In this document: piece after piece, positions 1 to 6,444 of the stretch
Layout of the letters: each line of letters opens with the position of its first letter
Numbering within the stretch: position 1 is the stretch's first letter
Origin: JBBIRM01 sp037441765
GTDB taxonomy: Bacteria > Desulfobacterota > BSN033 > UBA1163
Direction of reading: 5' to 3'
Length of the DNA stretch: 7,317 bases
Assembly: GCA_037441765.1 (NCBI GenBank)
Contig: JBBIRM010000149.1
Span: 1 to 7,317, forward strand
Notes under the pieces: model-generated
The model's database searches: none
What the model was told of the DNA's origin: nothing
The model's input: only the letters and a program-made list of their open reading frames with translations
Program-made: the position numbers and the translations under genes

Positions 1-2
1 AT

Positions 3-155
3 CCAATTGTAAACGAACCTTTGGGTAGATACATTATGGTTAGAAAGGATGTAGGTTGCAACCAATGCAGAAACCGAACCTGCAAAGAACTTACCTGTTT
101 GAAGGCCATAAGTGTTGAGGATGTCTTTAAGGCAACCAAAGAGATTTTTTTATAA
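3..155 (+). CDS. C-terminal fragment of a glycosyltransferase family 9 (heptosyltransferase-like) protein, 5' end outside the window
   Basis: This reading frame is open from the first bases and ends at TAA 153-155, giving 50 residues of a protein whose start lies upstream. The visible part has the signature of the GT9 C-terminus: a segment reading YIMVRKDVGCNQC, then a cysteine pattern C-x2-C-x4-C-x4-C, then LKAISVEDVFKATKEIF. The complete GT9 gene downstream ends in a closely parallel way (VIRKDVACSPC, three further spaced Cys, then ITVDEVEEVV), so the two are tandem paralogues. Family members transfer L-glycero-D-manno-heptose from ADP-heptose to the LPS inner core at the cytoplasmic face of the inner membrane. 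The catalytic part is not visible, so the exact acceptor cannot be assigned. A 121-base spacer containing a hairpin repeat separates it from the next gene. Confidence 0.8.
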   Translation, partial: PIVNEPLGRYIMVRKDVGCNQCRNRTCKELTCLKAISVEDVFKATKEIFL

Positions 156-168
156 GTTTTTAATTATG

Positions 169-239
169 GTAGGCCTTCAGGCCTGCATATCATTCATTTC
201 AAAGGCAGGGCCATAGCCTTGCCCTACAAAATTCGGTTA
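169..239 (-). repeat. Dispersed two-hairpin repeat, copy A (inverted relative to copy B at 1367-1437)
   Basis: Read on the minus strand, this element starts TAACCGAA and matches the + strand at 1367-1437 over about 70 bases, with roughly eight substitutions and one 2-base indel by hand alignment. It contains a G/C-rich imperfect hairpin (GGGCAAGGC paired with GCCCTGCCT around an ATG-type loop). A spacer reading ATGAATGAT follows, then a second small palindrome (AGGCC-TTCA-GGCCT on the + strand, 171-184). The intergenic position, paired-hairpin layout and multiple copies suggest a REP/MITE-like non-coding element. No target-site duplication or transposase is visible. It could also influence transcript stability between the two GT9 genes. 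Confidence 0.75.
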
Positions 240-248
240 TTGAACTAT

Positions 249-254
249 TATAAT
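249..254 (+). promoter_or_regulatory. Possible -10 box (TATAAT) upstream of the heptosyltransferase gene
   Basis: A perfect TATAAT lies 22 bases before the ATG at 277, just outside repeat copy A. A convincing -35 box is missing at 16-18 bases upstream; the best match is TACAAA, 3 of 6, and there is no TGn extended -10. In an A/T-rich spacer a chance match is quite possible, so this is only a candidate for internal transcription of the downstream gene. Confidence 0.25.
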
Positions 255-276
255 AGGATTTAGTTATCAAAAGAAA

Positions 277-1362
277 ATGAATCCAGAATTTAAGAAGGTC
301 CGACGAATATTGGTTAGAGGAGTGAACTGGGTGGGAGATACTATCCTTTCCTATCCAACGGTTCAGAGATTGAAAACTGCATTTTCCGATTGCCATCTGG
401 CCATTCTCGTTCCTCATCATTTGGTTGATCTCTGGAAAACATTTCCCTATGTGGATGAGATCATACCTTTTGAAAAGAAGGGTGGTTTGGGATCTTTTTG
501 GGAAGACCTAAAAATTGGCCATTCGATAAGAAGGAGGATGTTTGATTTAGCCATCATCCTTCCAAGGTCTTTTCGCTCTGCCTTTCAGATCTATTTAGCC
601 AAGATTCCGATTAGAATTGGATACAAAGGGGTAGGCCGTTCTTTCTTTCTCACCCATCCCCTCCAGAGAAAAGGGGAGGTCCTTTCTATCCATCGAGTTC
701 ATTATTATCAAAGACTCATAGACCCCTTAGGGGTTCCAGATGTGGTTACATCTCCAAGAATTTTCCTTAGAGAAGAAGACCGAAATCTGGCCCGGAATTA
801 TCTCGAGGGCTTGGGCCTTTTAAATGGAAAGGTTTTGATTGGCTTTAATCCAGGAGCAACCTATGGGTTGGCAAAGTGCTGGGCCCCGTCGAGGTTCGGA
901 GAATTGGGAAGGAGGTTGGTTGAGAAATGGGATGCCTCCATTCTCATCTTTGGAAGAAGAGAGGAGATGCCCATTGCAAGAGAGATTTTAGATCATCTAA
1001 AAGGGGGAGGCATTGATCTCACTGGAAAAACCGAACTTCTCCATCTGGCCGCCCTCCTGGAACGATGTAACTTGCTTGTCACCAATGACACAGGCACCAT
1101 GCACATGGCCACTGCGGTGGGGACGTCAGTGGTTGCCATTTTTGGTTCTACAGATGCGAAGACTACCGGTCCCTGGGGAGAGGGTCATAGGGTCATCAGA
1201 AAGGATGTGGCTTGCAGTCCTTGTTTGAAAAGGCTCTGCCCAACAGACCATCGTTGCATGGAATTAATTACAGTCGATGAAGTTGAGGAAGTGGTGGAAA
1301 ACCAACTGAGGAGCTTATTGAGTAAGAAGACACCAGGTAATCTAAGGTATGGAGGGATTTAA
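277..1362 (+). CDS. waaF: Lipopolysaccharide heptosyltransferase II-like glycosyltransferase (GT9)
   Basis: The 361-residue protein has the length and GT-B layout of WaaF/RfaF-type enzymes, which add a heptose from ADP-heptose to the LPS inner core on the cytoplasmic side of the inner membrane. Seen in sequence: an N-terminal beta strand and glycine loop ILVRGVNWVGDTILSYPTVQ (11-30), with D21 in the position of the family's catalytic acidic residue; the domain-2 opening VLIGFNPGATYGLAKCWAP (186-204); FGRREE (225-230); the donor-site motif TNDTGTMHMA (269-278); and AIFGSTDAKTTGPWG (287-301). Near the end is a Cys pattern C313-x2-C316-x4-C321-x5-C327, as in many family members. The ATG at 277 has only a weak purine-rich leader (AAAAGAAA). 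The gene sits between two inverted repeat copies and follows a paralogous GT9 gene. The GT9 family call is firm. Heptosyltransferase II rather than I or III rests on the NPGA-x3-x2-K-C/R-W region and is likely but not certain. Confidence 0.82.
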   Translation: MNPEFKKVRRILVRGVNWVGDTILSYPTVQRLKTAFSDCHLAILVPHHLVDLWKTFPYVDEIIPFEKKGGLGSFWEDLKIGHSIRRRMFDLAIILPRSFRSAFQIYLAKIPIRIGYKGVGRSFFLTHPLQRKGEVLSIHRVHYYQRLIDPLGVPDVVTSPRIFLREEDRNLARNYLEGLGLLNGKVLIGFNPGATYGLAKCWAPSRFGELGRRLVEKWDASILIFGRREEMPIAREILDHLKGGGIDLTGKTELLHLAALLERCNLLVTNDTGTMHMATAVGTSVVAIFGSTDAKTTGPWGEGHRVIRKDVACSPCLKRLCPTDHRCMELITVDEVEEVVENQLRSLLSKKTPGNLRYGGI

Positions 1363-1366
1363 GACC

Positions 1367-1437
1367 TAACCGAAATTTGTAGGGCAGGGCTTTAGCCCTG
1401 CCCTTGATATGAATGATGCAGGTCTTAAGGCCTGGTC
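1367..1437 (+). repeat. Dispersed two-hairpin repeat, copy B
   Basis: This copy begins five bases after the GT9 stop codon with TAACCGAA. It contains a perfect 10-bp stem with a 4-base loop (AGGGCAGGGC at 1381-1390, TTTA, GCCCTGCCCT at 1395-1404). A spacer with ATGAATGAT follows, then a near-perfect palindrome CAGGTCTTAAGGCCTG (1419-1434). It is the reverse complement of copy A at 169-239, so the two copies bracket the heptosyltransferase gene as inverted repeats. The first stem is not followed by a T-run, so it is not a classical intrinsic terminator, although it could slow RNA polymerase or protect the upstream mRNA 3' end. Confidence 0.78.
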
Positions 1438-1520
1438 CTAATAAAGTTTTGGGTTTTTAATTTTGGAAATTTGAGTTTTCTGGGTTTAGGAGTTTTATTT
1501 TAGAGTTTAACTTTGGCTAT
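1438..1520 (+). other. T/G-rich, C-poor spacer ahead of the GT2 gene
   Basis: This stretch is dominated by short runs of T separated by G (TTTTGGG, TTTTGG, TTTCTGGG, TTTTATTT) and is almost without C on the + strand. It has no open reading frame worth calling. A weak sigma-70-like pair can be drawn within it (TTGAGT 1471-1476, 17-base spacer, TTTATT 1494-1499, 4 of 6 matches each), but such matches are expected in sequence this skewed. Its position between a repeat and the first gene of the tightly packed train makes it the most likely place for an operon leader. Confidence 0.35.
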
Positions 1521-1540
1521 GTGAGTGAGGATTGAATAAT

Positions 1541-2332
1541 ATGATTCAAGAGGGAAGGGGGTTAGAAAAACTTCCCATCTCAGTCTATGTTCTCACCTTC
1601 AACAATCGCCGCACCATAGAGAGGTGCCTTAAGAGCCTTCAATGGGCGGACGAACTGGTGGTCGTCGATTCATTTAGCACTGACGGGACGGTAGAGATAT
1701 GTAAACAATATACAGAAAGGTTTTATCAGAGGGCTTGGTCAGGCCATCGCGATCAGTATCAATATGCAGCAGATCTGACCACCCACCGCTGGATTATGTT
1801 TGTTGATGCGGATGAGGAGGTCCCCTTAGAGTTAGTCCAAGAGATTAAGAATGAACTTAACGGAGGGGACCCTCCATTTGATGGATATCTCATCTATCGG
1901 AGGACTTACTATTTAGGGCGATGGATTAGATATGGGGGTTGGTATCCAGATTGTGAGATTAGGCTCTATCGAAGGGATAAGGGGCGATGGGAGGGAGGAC
2001 TCCATGCCAAAGTCACCGTGGAAGGAAGAGTGGGAGTTCTCAAAAGTCAATATCTCCATTATACTTATCGAGACATTTCGGACCAGATTCAAACCATTGA
2101 TAAGTATTCTAAGATTGCAGCGGAAGATATGGAGCGGAGTGGAGAGAGGTTCAGCCTGTTCAAGCTCCTTTTCCATCCTCCTTTTCGTTTTATAAAGGAA
2201 TACCTTTTTAAGTTGGGATTTCTCGATGGTCTGCCAGGCTTGATCATTATAGTTTCTACCATGTTTTATGTCTTTATCAAATATGCCAAACTGTGGGAGT
2301 TAAGGAATCCCAAAAAAGGAGAAGAGAGATGA
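1541..2332 (+). CDS. Family 2 glycosyltransferase, WaaE/KdtX-like (LPS core beta-glucosyltransferase type)
   Basis: The 263-residue protein is a GT-A fold glycosyltransferase resembling the WaaE/KdtX group, whose characterised members add beta-1,4-glucose to LPS inner-core heptose. Seen: ISVYVLTFNN (13-22); the nucleotide-binding loop VVDSFSTDGT (41-50); FVDADEE (87-93), carrying the DxD metal/nucleotide-sugar motif D89-A90-D91; and a middle segment WYPDCEIRLYRR (134-145), typical of this group. The tail 222-252 (LFKLGFLDGLPGLIIIV, ending near KYAKLWE) is hydrophobic and probably associates with the membrane. An in-frame TTG at 1532 would lengthen the protein by three residues, but the Shine-Dalgarno-like GAGG (1527-1530) is one base from that TTG and ten bases from ATG 1541, so ATG is preferred. 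The stop overlaps the next start in ATGA. The sugar and acceptor are inferred from family resemblance only. Confidence 0.85.
   Translation: MIQEGRGLEKLPISVYVLTFNNRRTIERCLKSLQWADELVVVDSFSTDGTVEICKQYTERFYQRAWSGHRDQYQYAADLTTHRWIMFVDADEEVPLELVQEIKNELNGGDPPFDGYLIYRRTYYLGRWIRYGGWYPDCEIRLYRRDKGRWEGGLHAKVTVEGRVGVLKSQYLHYTYRDISDQIQTIDKYSKIAAEDMERSGERFSLFKLLFHPPFRFIKEYLFKLGFLDGLPGLIIIVSTMFYVFIKYAKLWELRNPKKGEER
2316..2321 (+). promoter_or_regulatory. Ribosome binding site that fixes the SDR gene start
   Basis: AAGGAG lies seven bases before ATG 2329, inside the end of the GT2 gene. It supports the ATG that overlaps the GT2 stop (ATGA) over an in-frame GTG at 2293, which would add 12 residues ahead of a normal SDR N-terminus and has no comparable site. 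Confidence 0.7.
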
Positions 2333-3324
2333 ACCCCGAGGAGAAAGACTTTAAAGGGAGGAGGGTTTTGGTCACAGGAGGATTGGGGTTCATCGGATCC
2401 AACCTGAGCATTCGACTGGTTCAGTTGGGGGCGAGGGTGACCGTGGTGGATGCGATGATTCCGCGATTGGGAGGGAATCTCTTCAATATCAAAGAAGTGG
2501 CTGACAAGATTCATATCAATTTCAGTGATGTCAGGGATTCCCATGCCATGGATTATCTGGTAAAGGACCAGGAGTACATCTTCCATCTCGCAGGGCAGGT
2601 CAACCATGTTGATAGCATTCGTAATCCCATTCAGGACCTCGACATCAACTGTCGTGGAACGCTTGTCCTTCTTGAATCGTGCAGGAAACATAATCCGCAG
2701 GCAAAGATTATTTTCTCTGGGACGAGGGGAGAATATGGAGCAAGTGTGAGACTCCCAGTTTCAGAAGACCACCCAACCAATCCAAAGGGGATCTATGCAG
2801 TGACCAATTTAACCGCAGAAAAGATGGTACTTGTCTATAATGATGTTCACAAGATTGCCGGTACATGCCTTCGCATCACCAACACCTATGGGCCACGGCA
2901 TCAAATGGCCCACGATGAATATGGTGTTCTTAACTGGTTTATCCGAAAGGCGATAGATGACGAGGTCATTCCTGTATTTGGAGATGGTCGAATCCTGAGA
3001 GACTTCCTTTATGTGGATGATCTGGTTGATTGCTTTATCCAAGTTGCAACCTGCCCCAGGGCCTATGGAGAGGTATTTAATGTAGGGACAGGAAGACCTA
3101 TCAGTTTCATCGACCTGGCAAGAAAGATTGCAGAGATTGCGAAGAAAGGAAGGCCTGTCTTTACGGAGTTTTCCCAGGAACGTAAGGAAGTGGAACCTGG
3201 GGATTATTATACCGATATCTCAAAGATAAGAAGAATCGTTGGTTGGGAGCCAAAAACCGATCTGGAAGAAGGCCTAAGAAAGACGATTGAGTTTTATCGT
3301 AAATACAAAAAAGAGTATTGGTGA
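2329..3324 (+). CDS. Extended SDR NAD(P)-dependent sugar-nucleotide epimerase/dehydratase with YxxxN in place of YxxxK
   Basis: The 331-residue protein is an extended short-chain dehydrogenase/reductase of the type that remodels NDP-sugars in the cytoplasm. Seen: the Rossmann motif TGGLGFIG (16-23); an acidic residue D41 after beta-2, suggesting NAD preference; HLAGQVNH (86-93); the active-site strand IIFSGTRGEYG (127-137); RITNTYGPR (182-190); FGDGRILRDFLYVDD (217-231); and FNVGTGRPIS (250-259) in the C-terminal substrate domain. The usual catalytic YxxxK is represented by Y156-A-V-T-N160, so the lysine is asparagine; the nearest following lysine is K165. The rest of the fold looks intact, with no stop or frame change, so this looks like a subfamily trait, not decay. 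It is coupled to the GT2 gene by an ATGA overlap. It could supply an unusual sugar donor to the neighbouring glycosyltransferases, but the substrate cannot be named. Confidence 0.85.
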   Translation: MNPEEKDFKGRRVLVTGGLGFIGSNLSIRLVQLGARVTVVDAMIPRLGGNLFNIKEVADKIHINFSDVRDSHAMDYLVKDQEYIFHLAGQVNHVDSIRNPIQDLDINCRGTLVLLESCRKHNPQAKIIFSGTRGEYGASVRLPVSEDHPTNPKGIYAVTNLTAEKMVLVYNDVHKIAGTCLRITNTYGPRHQMAHDEYGVLNWFIRKAIDDEVIPVFGDGRILRDFLYVDDLVDCFIQVATCPRAYGEVFNVGTGRPISFIDLARKIAEIAKKGRPVFTEFSQERKEVEPGDYYTDISKIRRIVGWEPKTDLEEGLRKTIEFYRKYKKEYW

Positions 3325-3355
3325 TAAAACATACAGGTGAAAGCAGGTTAATGTA

Positions 3356-4108
3356 ATGGGCCTGATGATTAAGGTTTTAGGGCTTCAACATCCCCATGAT
3401 AAGGTGGTGGAGATCTTTTCACACCTTGGCCTGGGAGGAAGATTGCTGGATGCAGGGGCAGGGCCAGGCCTCATATCTAAGCGATTGAAACAGGCAGGAT
3501 TTGATGTAGTGGCTGCGGATATCAATCCTTTTCTTTTTTCAATCCCAGAAATTAGATGCGAAAAGGCCGACCTCAATAAAGAACTTCCATTTTCTGATGA
3601 GAGTTTTGATTACGTCCTCTGCTCAAATGCCATCGAACACTTAGAGGATCCATATCATTTTATAAAAGAATGCTATCGAATTTTAAAGGAGAGAGGTAAA
3701 CTCCTGATCACAACTCCGAATATCCTGAATCTTAAGTCAAGGATGGCAAACCTCTTCGTGGGATTTAACCTATTTAAAGGAAGACCTTCCAATGAGGTGG
3801 ATTCCTATCAGGGAGGTGACCATATTCATCTGGCCAACTATTATGAATTGAGGATCAACCTTCATAGAAATGGGTTCCGAATCCTTGAAGCAACCACCCA
3901 TCGATACAGTCCAACCGCTATGTTGTTAAGCCCACTTTATCCTCTTATCTTTATTGCTACCCATCGGGCCTTTCGAAGGGAGAAGAACCCGAGGCAAAGG
4001 GAGAGGAACAGGGAAATTTTAAGTCATGTCTTATCTGCTGACCTTATTTTTGGTAAAAAGTTGTTTTTACTGGCTGAGAAAGACCCTTTTTATCGGAAAG
4101 CAATATGA
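3356..4108 (+). CDS. Class I SAM-dependent methyltransferase (Methyltransf_11-like)
   Basis: The 250-residue protein has the SAM-binding Rossmann core. Seen: motif I LLDAGAGPGLIS (30-41); acidic residue D55 at the end of beta-2 (VVAADIN); ADLNKELPFSDESFDYVLCSNAIEHLEDP (71-99), which combines motif II/III with the conserved EHL; and RILKERGKLLITTPN (108-122), the post-motif strand. After residue 130 the protein departs from the minimal domain: a loop with HIHLANYYELRINLHRNGF (156-174) resembles small-molecule or sugar methyltransferases, and a hydrophobic stretch at 187-202 may touch the membrane. The ATG at 3356 is used, with a modest AGG nine bases upstream; ATG 3365 is an alternative. The 31-base gap before it is the loosest junction of the train. 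Its stop overlaps the next start (ATGA). Context suggests methylation of a glycan or lipid-linked sugar, but the acceptor is unknown. Confidence 0.82.
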   Translation: MGLMIKVLGLQHPHDKVVEIFSHLGLGGRLLDAGAGPGLISKRLKQAGFDVVAADINPFLFSIPEIRCEKADLNKELPFSDESFDYVLCSNAIEHLEDPYHFIKECYRILKERGKLLITTPNILNLKSRMANLFVGFNLFKGRPSNEVDSYQGGDHIHLANYYELRINLHRNGFRILEATTHRYSPTAMLLSPLYPLIFIATHRAFRREKNPRQRERNREILSHVLSADLIFGKKLFLLAEKDPFYRKAI

Positions 4109-5284
4109 GGATTCTTCATCTCTTTAGTGATTGGAAATGGACAGGGCCTGCTGAGCCCATTTTGAACTTATGTAAGGAATTGGAACGGCGAGGCCATGAC
4201 GTCACGCTTGCCTATAGAAAACCTCCACTTCCAGTCGAAGACAGCATAGAAAAAAGGGTCTCTGAAAGAAAGGTCCAAGCCACAGATCGATTTCATCTGA
4301 GTAGACCATTAAAACTATATTCACTCTCTTCGATTAAGGAAAATTTCAATGATATCTTTGACCTCTCTGAATTTCTTCGTCAAGAGAAGATTGATATTTT
4401 GAATGTTCATCAATCTCATGATCACATCTTGGGGGGTCTTGCAGCAAGAAGATCCAATTCACATGTCCTTGTCATTCGGATGGACCATAAGCAGGACTTT
4501 ATAACCCCCAGCATTGGGAATCGATTTCTCATCTCCCGATATACGGATGGAATGATTACCTTTTCAGAGAAGGCGAGGGAAGCCAACATCAAGAATTTTG
4601 GGCTTCCTCCCGAAAGGGTGGTGAGAATTCCACCTGCCTTGGAATTAGACCGATATAAGCCATCAGGGCCGTTTAAGGATATGAGAGCAGTCTTTGGTCT
4701 TAGGGAAGATGAGATAATAATAGGGATGATCGCCCGATTTCAGAGATATAGAAGAACAGAGGTCTTTCTTCAAGCATTGTCGTTGGTTGTTAAGGAATAT
4801 CCAGAGGTCAAGCTCCTTCTGGTGGGTAGATCGAGTCAAATGAATGAGAGTGTAATCAAACCGATGAAGAGGCTTCATCTGGAACCCTGGGTGATCTTAG
4901 GAGGCTATCGAACTGATGATTACCTGGACACGTTGGCCTGTATGGATATTTTTGTATTCCTAATGGCTGGTTCTGATGGCAGTGCAAGGGCCCTCCGAGA
5001 GGCAATGGCCATGGGAAAACCTGTAATTGTTGCAGAGCGTGGAATACTACCCGAGCTGGTTGAAAACGGAATTTCTGGTATAGTGGTNNNNNNNNNNAAA
5101 GGATACACCAGAGGAGTTAGCAAAAGCAACAATTCGGCTTATAAAGGCATATGAGTTGAGGAAGAAGATTGGAGAAGAGGCATACAAGAGGGCACATCAG
5201 GAGTTCCGATTGGATAGGCAGGCTCAAGAGGTTGAAAATTTTTATCAAAATATGATCAAATTAGGTAAATGGAGAAGAAGATAA
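4105..5284 (+). CDS. Family 4 glycosyltransferase, interrupted by a 10-N assembly gap that breaks the frame artificially
   Basis: This is a GT-B retaining glycosyltransferase. The frame from ATG 4105 reads through MRILHLFSDWKWTGPAEPIL (1-20), the domain-2 opening IIIGMIARFQRYRR (204-217), LLLVGRSS (237-244), WVILGGYRTDDY (262-273) and DGSARALREAMAMGKPVI (291-308) to NGISGIVV just before the gap at 5088-5097. After the gap, homology continues in the next frame (from 5099: KDTPEELAKATIRLIKAYEL, then a helical tail ending GKWRRR, TAA 5282-5284). NGISGIVV followed by DTPEELA is the normal GT4 order, so the true missing segment is probably a few residues and a multiple of three bases. The EX7E donor-site motif is D291-x7-E299. 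It overlaps the methyltransferase upstream by ATGA and the next gene by 16 bases. It probably acts on the LPS or polysaccharide at the cytoplasmic membrane face; donor and acceptor are unknown. Confidence 0.85.
5088..5097. other. Assembly gap (ten N)
   Basis: Ten consecutive undetermined bases lie inside the family 4 glycosyltransferase gene. Ten is a common placeholder, so the true length is unknown. The coding frames either side join only if the real gap is a multiple of three bases. Confidence 0.98.
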
Positions 5285-6444
5285 GATTTGCAACTGCTAT
5301 AAGAAATTTTTCAATGAAAAAGGGTGGGGCGGAAAGGTATCTTGTCGACCTGTGCAAAAGGATGGCCTCCGAGGGATATGAGGTCCATGTGTTTGCAGAG
5401 GATTGGGATGAAAAGGATTCTGAGATTTTCTTCCATAAAGTCCAGACGATAAGATTTCCGGGGAGTCTTCGACTCCTAAGTTTTGCCTTGAGAGCAACAA
5501 AGGAGATTGAGAAGGGGGATTATGATCTCAATTTTGGAGTTGGCAATACGTTAAAGCCGGATATTCTTCAGCCTCATGGAGGTGTCCATTGGGCATGGTT
5601 CTGGCGAAGCCTTAGGGCTTATTCTCACCCAATTCTTTGGGGGATCAAATTTTTGACAAGGGCGTTGAGTCCAAAACAATGGGTTAATGGTTACATCGAG
5701 GATGCTCCCTATAAGAGGAAGGGCCTTAACCAGATCATTGCTATTTCGGAGATGGTGAAGCAAGATATCATGAAGTGGTATAAGATCCCAGAAGAACGGA
5801 TAGAGGTGATCTATAATGGTGTTGATATTGAGCGCTTCCATCCTGAAAATCGGAAATATCGGGAGGAGGTTCGTAGAGGATTGGGAATTGGTGAGGAGAT
5901 GATGTTTCTCTTTGTCTCAAATAATTTCAGAATGAAGGGGTTATACTATTTGATCAAGGCCTTAGGAGGGTTAAAAAGGGAGGGTAGTCCTCCTTTCAAA
6001 TGTGTGGTACTGGGAAGAGATAGAAAGGCCCCCTACCTTCGTTTGGCCAAAAAAGAGGGGGTTTCTGAAGATTTGATTTTTGCAGGAAGTACAGGGGAGC
6101 CGGAGAAGTATTACGGTGCATCAGACCTTTTGATTCACCCCACTTTTTATGACGCCTGTTCCCTCACCGTGATTGAGGCATTGGCAAGTGGATTACCTGT
6201 GATCACCACTCGGTCAAATGGTGCAGGCTGGATTCTTACCCAAGGGAAAGAGGGATTTGTCATCTCCGATCCCCGGAATATCCAGGAACTTCAAAATAAA
6301 ATTTCCTATTTTTTCAATAAGGAGACAAGGGAGAAGGCCTCCCTGGCAGCCAGGCGATTGGCCGAAGCCTACTCCTACCAAAGAAACTGGAGTGAGATGA
6401 AGACAATTTTTGAACGAAATCTTTCAAGGGGGAGGTCCACTTAA
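5269..6444 (+). CDS. Family 4 glycosyltransferase, WaaG-like (LPS core glucosyltransferase type)
   Basis: The 391-residue GT-B protein resembles WaaG/RfaG, the LPS core heptose-I glucosyltransferase. Seen: an N-terminal strand IRFATAIRNF followed by GGAER (19-23), the glycine-rich acceptor/donor loop; LVDLCKRMASEGYEVHVFAEDW (25-46); a central region with QPHGGVHWAWFWRS (101-114); IAISEMVKQDI (157-167); VIYNGVDIERFHP (180-192); LFVSNNFRMKGLYYLIKAL (214-232), the second Rossmann domain opening; and LLIHPTFYDACSLTVIEALASGLPVITT (287-314), where the EX7E motif is D295-x7-E303, a variant seen in WaaG-type relatives. ATG 5269 overlaps the end of the previous gene by 16 bases. The ribosome site there is weak (TTAGGT, three bases away), consistent with translational coupling. 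The next in-frame ATG (5314) would remove the first beta strand. The exact sugar and linkage are inferred only. Confidence 0.86.
   Translation: MEKKIRFATAIRNFSMKKGGAERYLVDLCKRMASEGYEVHVFAEDWDEKDSEIFFHKVQTIRFPGSLRLLSFALRATKEIEKGDYDLNFGVGNTLKPDILQPHGGVHWAWFWRSLRAYSHPILWGIKFLTRALSPKQWVNGYIEDAPYKRKGLNQIIAISEMVKQDIMKWYKIPEERIEVIYNGVDIERFHPENRKYREEVRRGLGIGEEMMFLFVSNNFRMKGLYYLIKALGGLKREGSPPFKCVVLGRDRKAPYLRLAKKEGVSEDLIFAGSTGEPEKYYGASDLLIHPTFYDACSLTVIEALASGLPVITTRSNGAGWILTQGKEGFVISDPRNIQELQNKISYFFNKETREKASLAARRLAEAYSYQRNWSEMKTIFERNLSRGRST
6431..6435 (+). promoter_or_regulatory. Strong ribosome binding site for the acyltransferase gene
   Basis: GGAGG, preceded by further G residues, lies eight bases before ATG 6444, within the last codons of the WaaG-like gene. 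Stop and start share one base (TAATG), so this site allows direct re-initiation. Confidence 0.65.

Noticed and set aside
169..239. Repeat copy as part of a CRISPR array
   Set aside because: There are only two copies, in opposite orientation, more than 1 kb apart and separated by a gene, with no regular spacers.
240..254. TTGAAC and TATAAT as a promoter pair before the heptosyltransferase gene
   Set aside because: The two boxes are only three bases apart, which cannot form a sigma-70 promoter; only the -10-like box is kept, at low confidence.
199..420. Minus-strand open frame of 73 codons across the repeat and the start of the heptosyltransferase gene
   Set aside because: It overlaps repeat copy A and a confident gene, and the translation shows no family features.
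1381..1404. Hairpin after the heptosyltransferase gene as an intrinsic terminator
   Set aside because: The stem is strong, but the following bases are TGATATGAATG and contain no T-run; the element is better explained as half of a dispersed repeat.
1532..1540. TTG start three codons upstream for the GT2 gene
   Set aside because: The purine-rich GAGG is only one base from this TTG but ten bases from the ATG at 1541, which begins a normal family N-terminus.
2266..2691. Antisense open frame of 141 codons opposite the GT2/SDR junction
   Set aside because: It lies fully opposite well-supported genes, has no recognisable domain and a composition typical of a shadow frame.
5098..5154. The literal continuation of the GT4 frame after the N gap (tail ending at 5154)
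   Set aside because: Its residues do not resemble a GT4 C-terminus, whereas the neighbouring frame to 5284 does; the apparent frame is an artefact of the ten-N placeholder.
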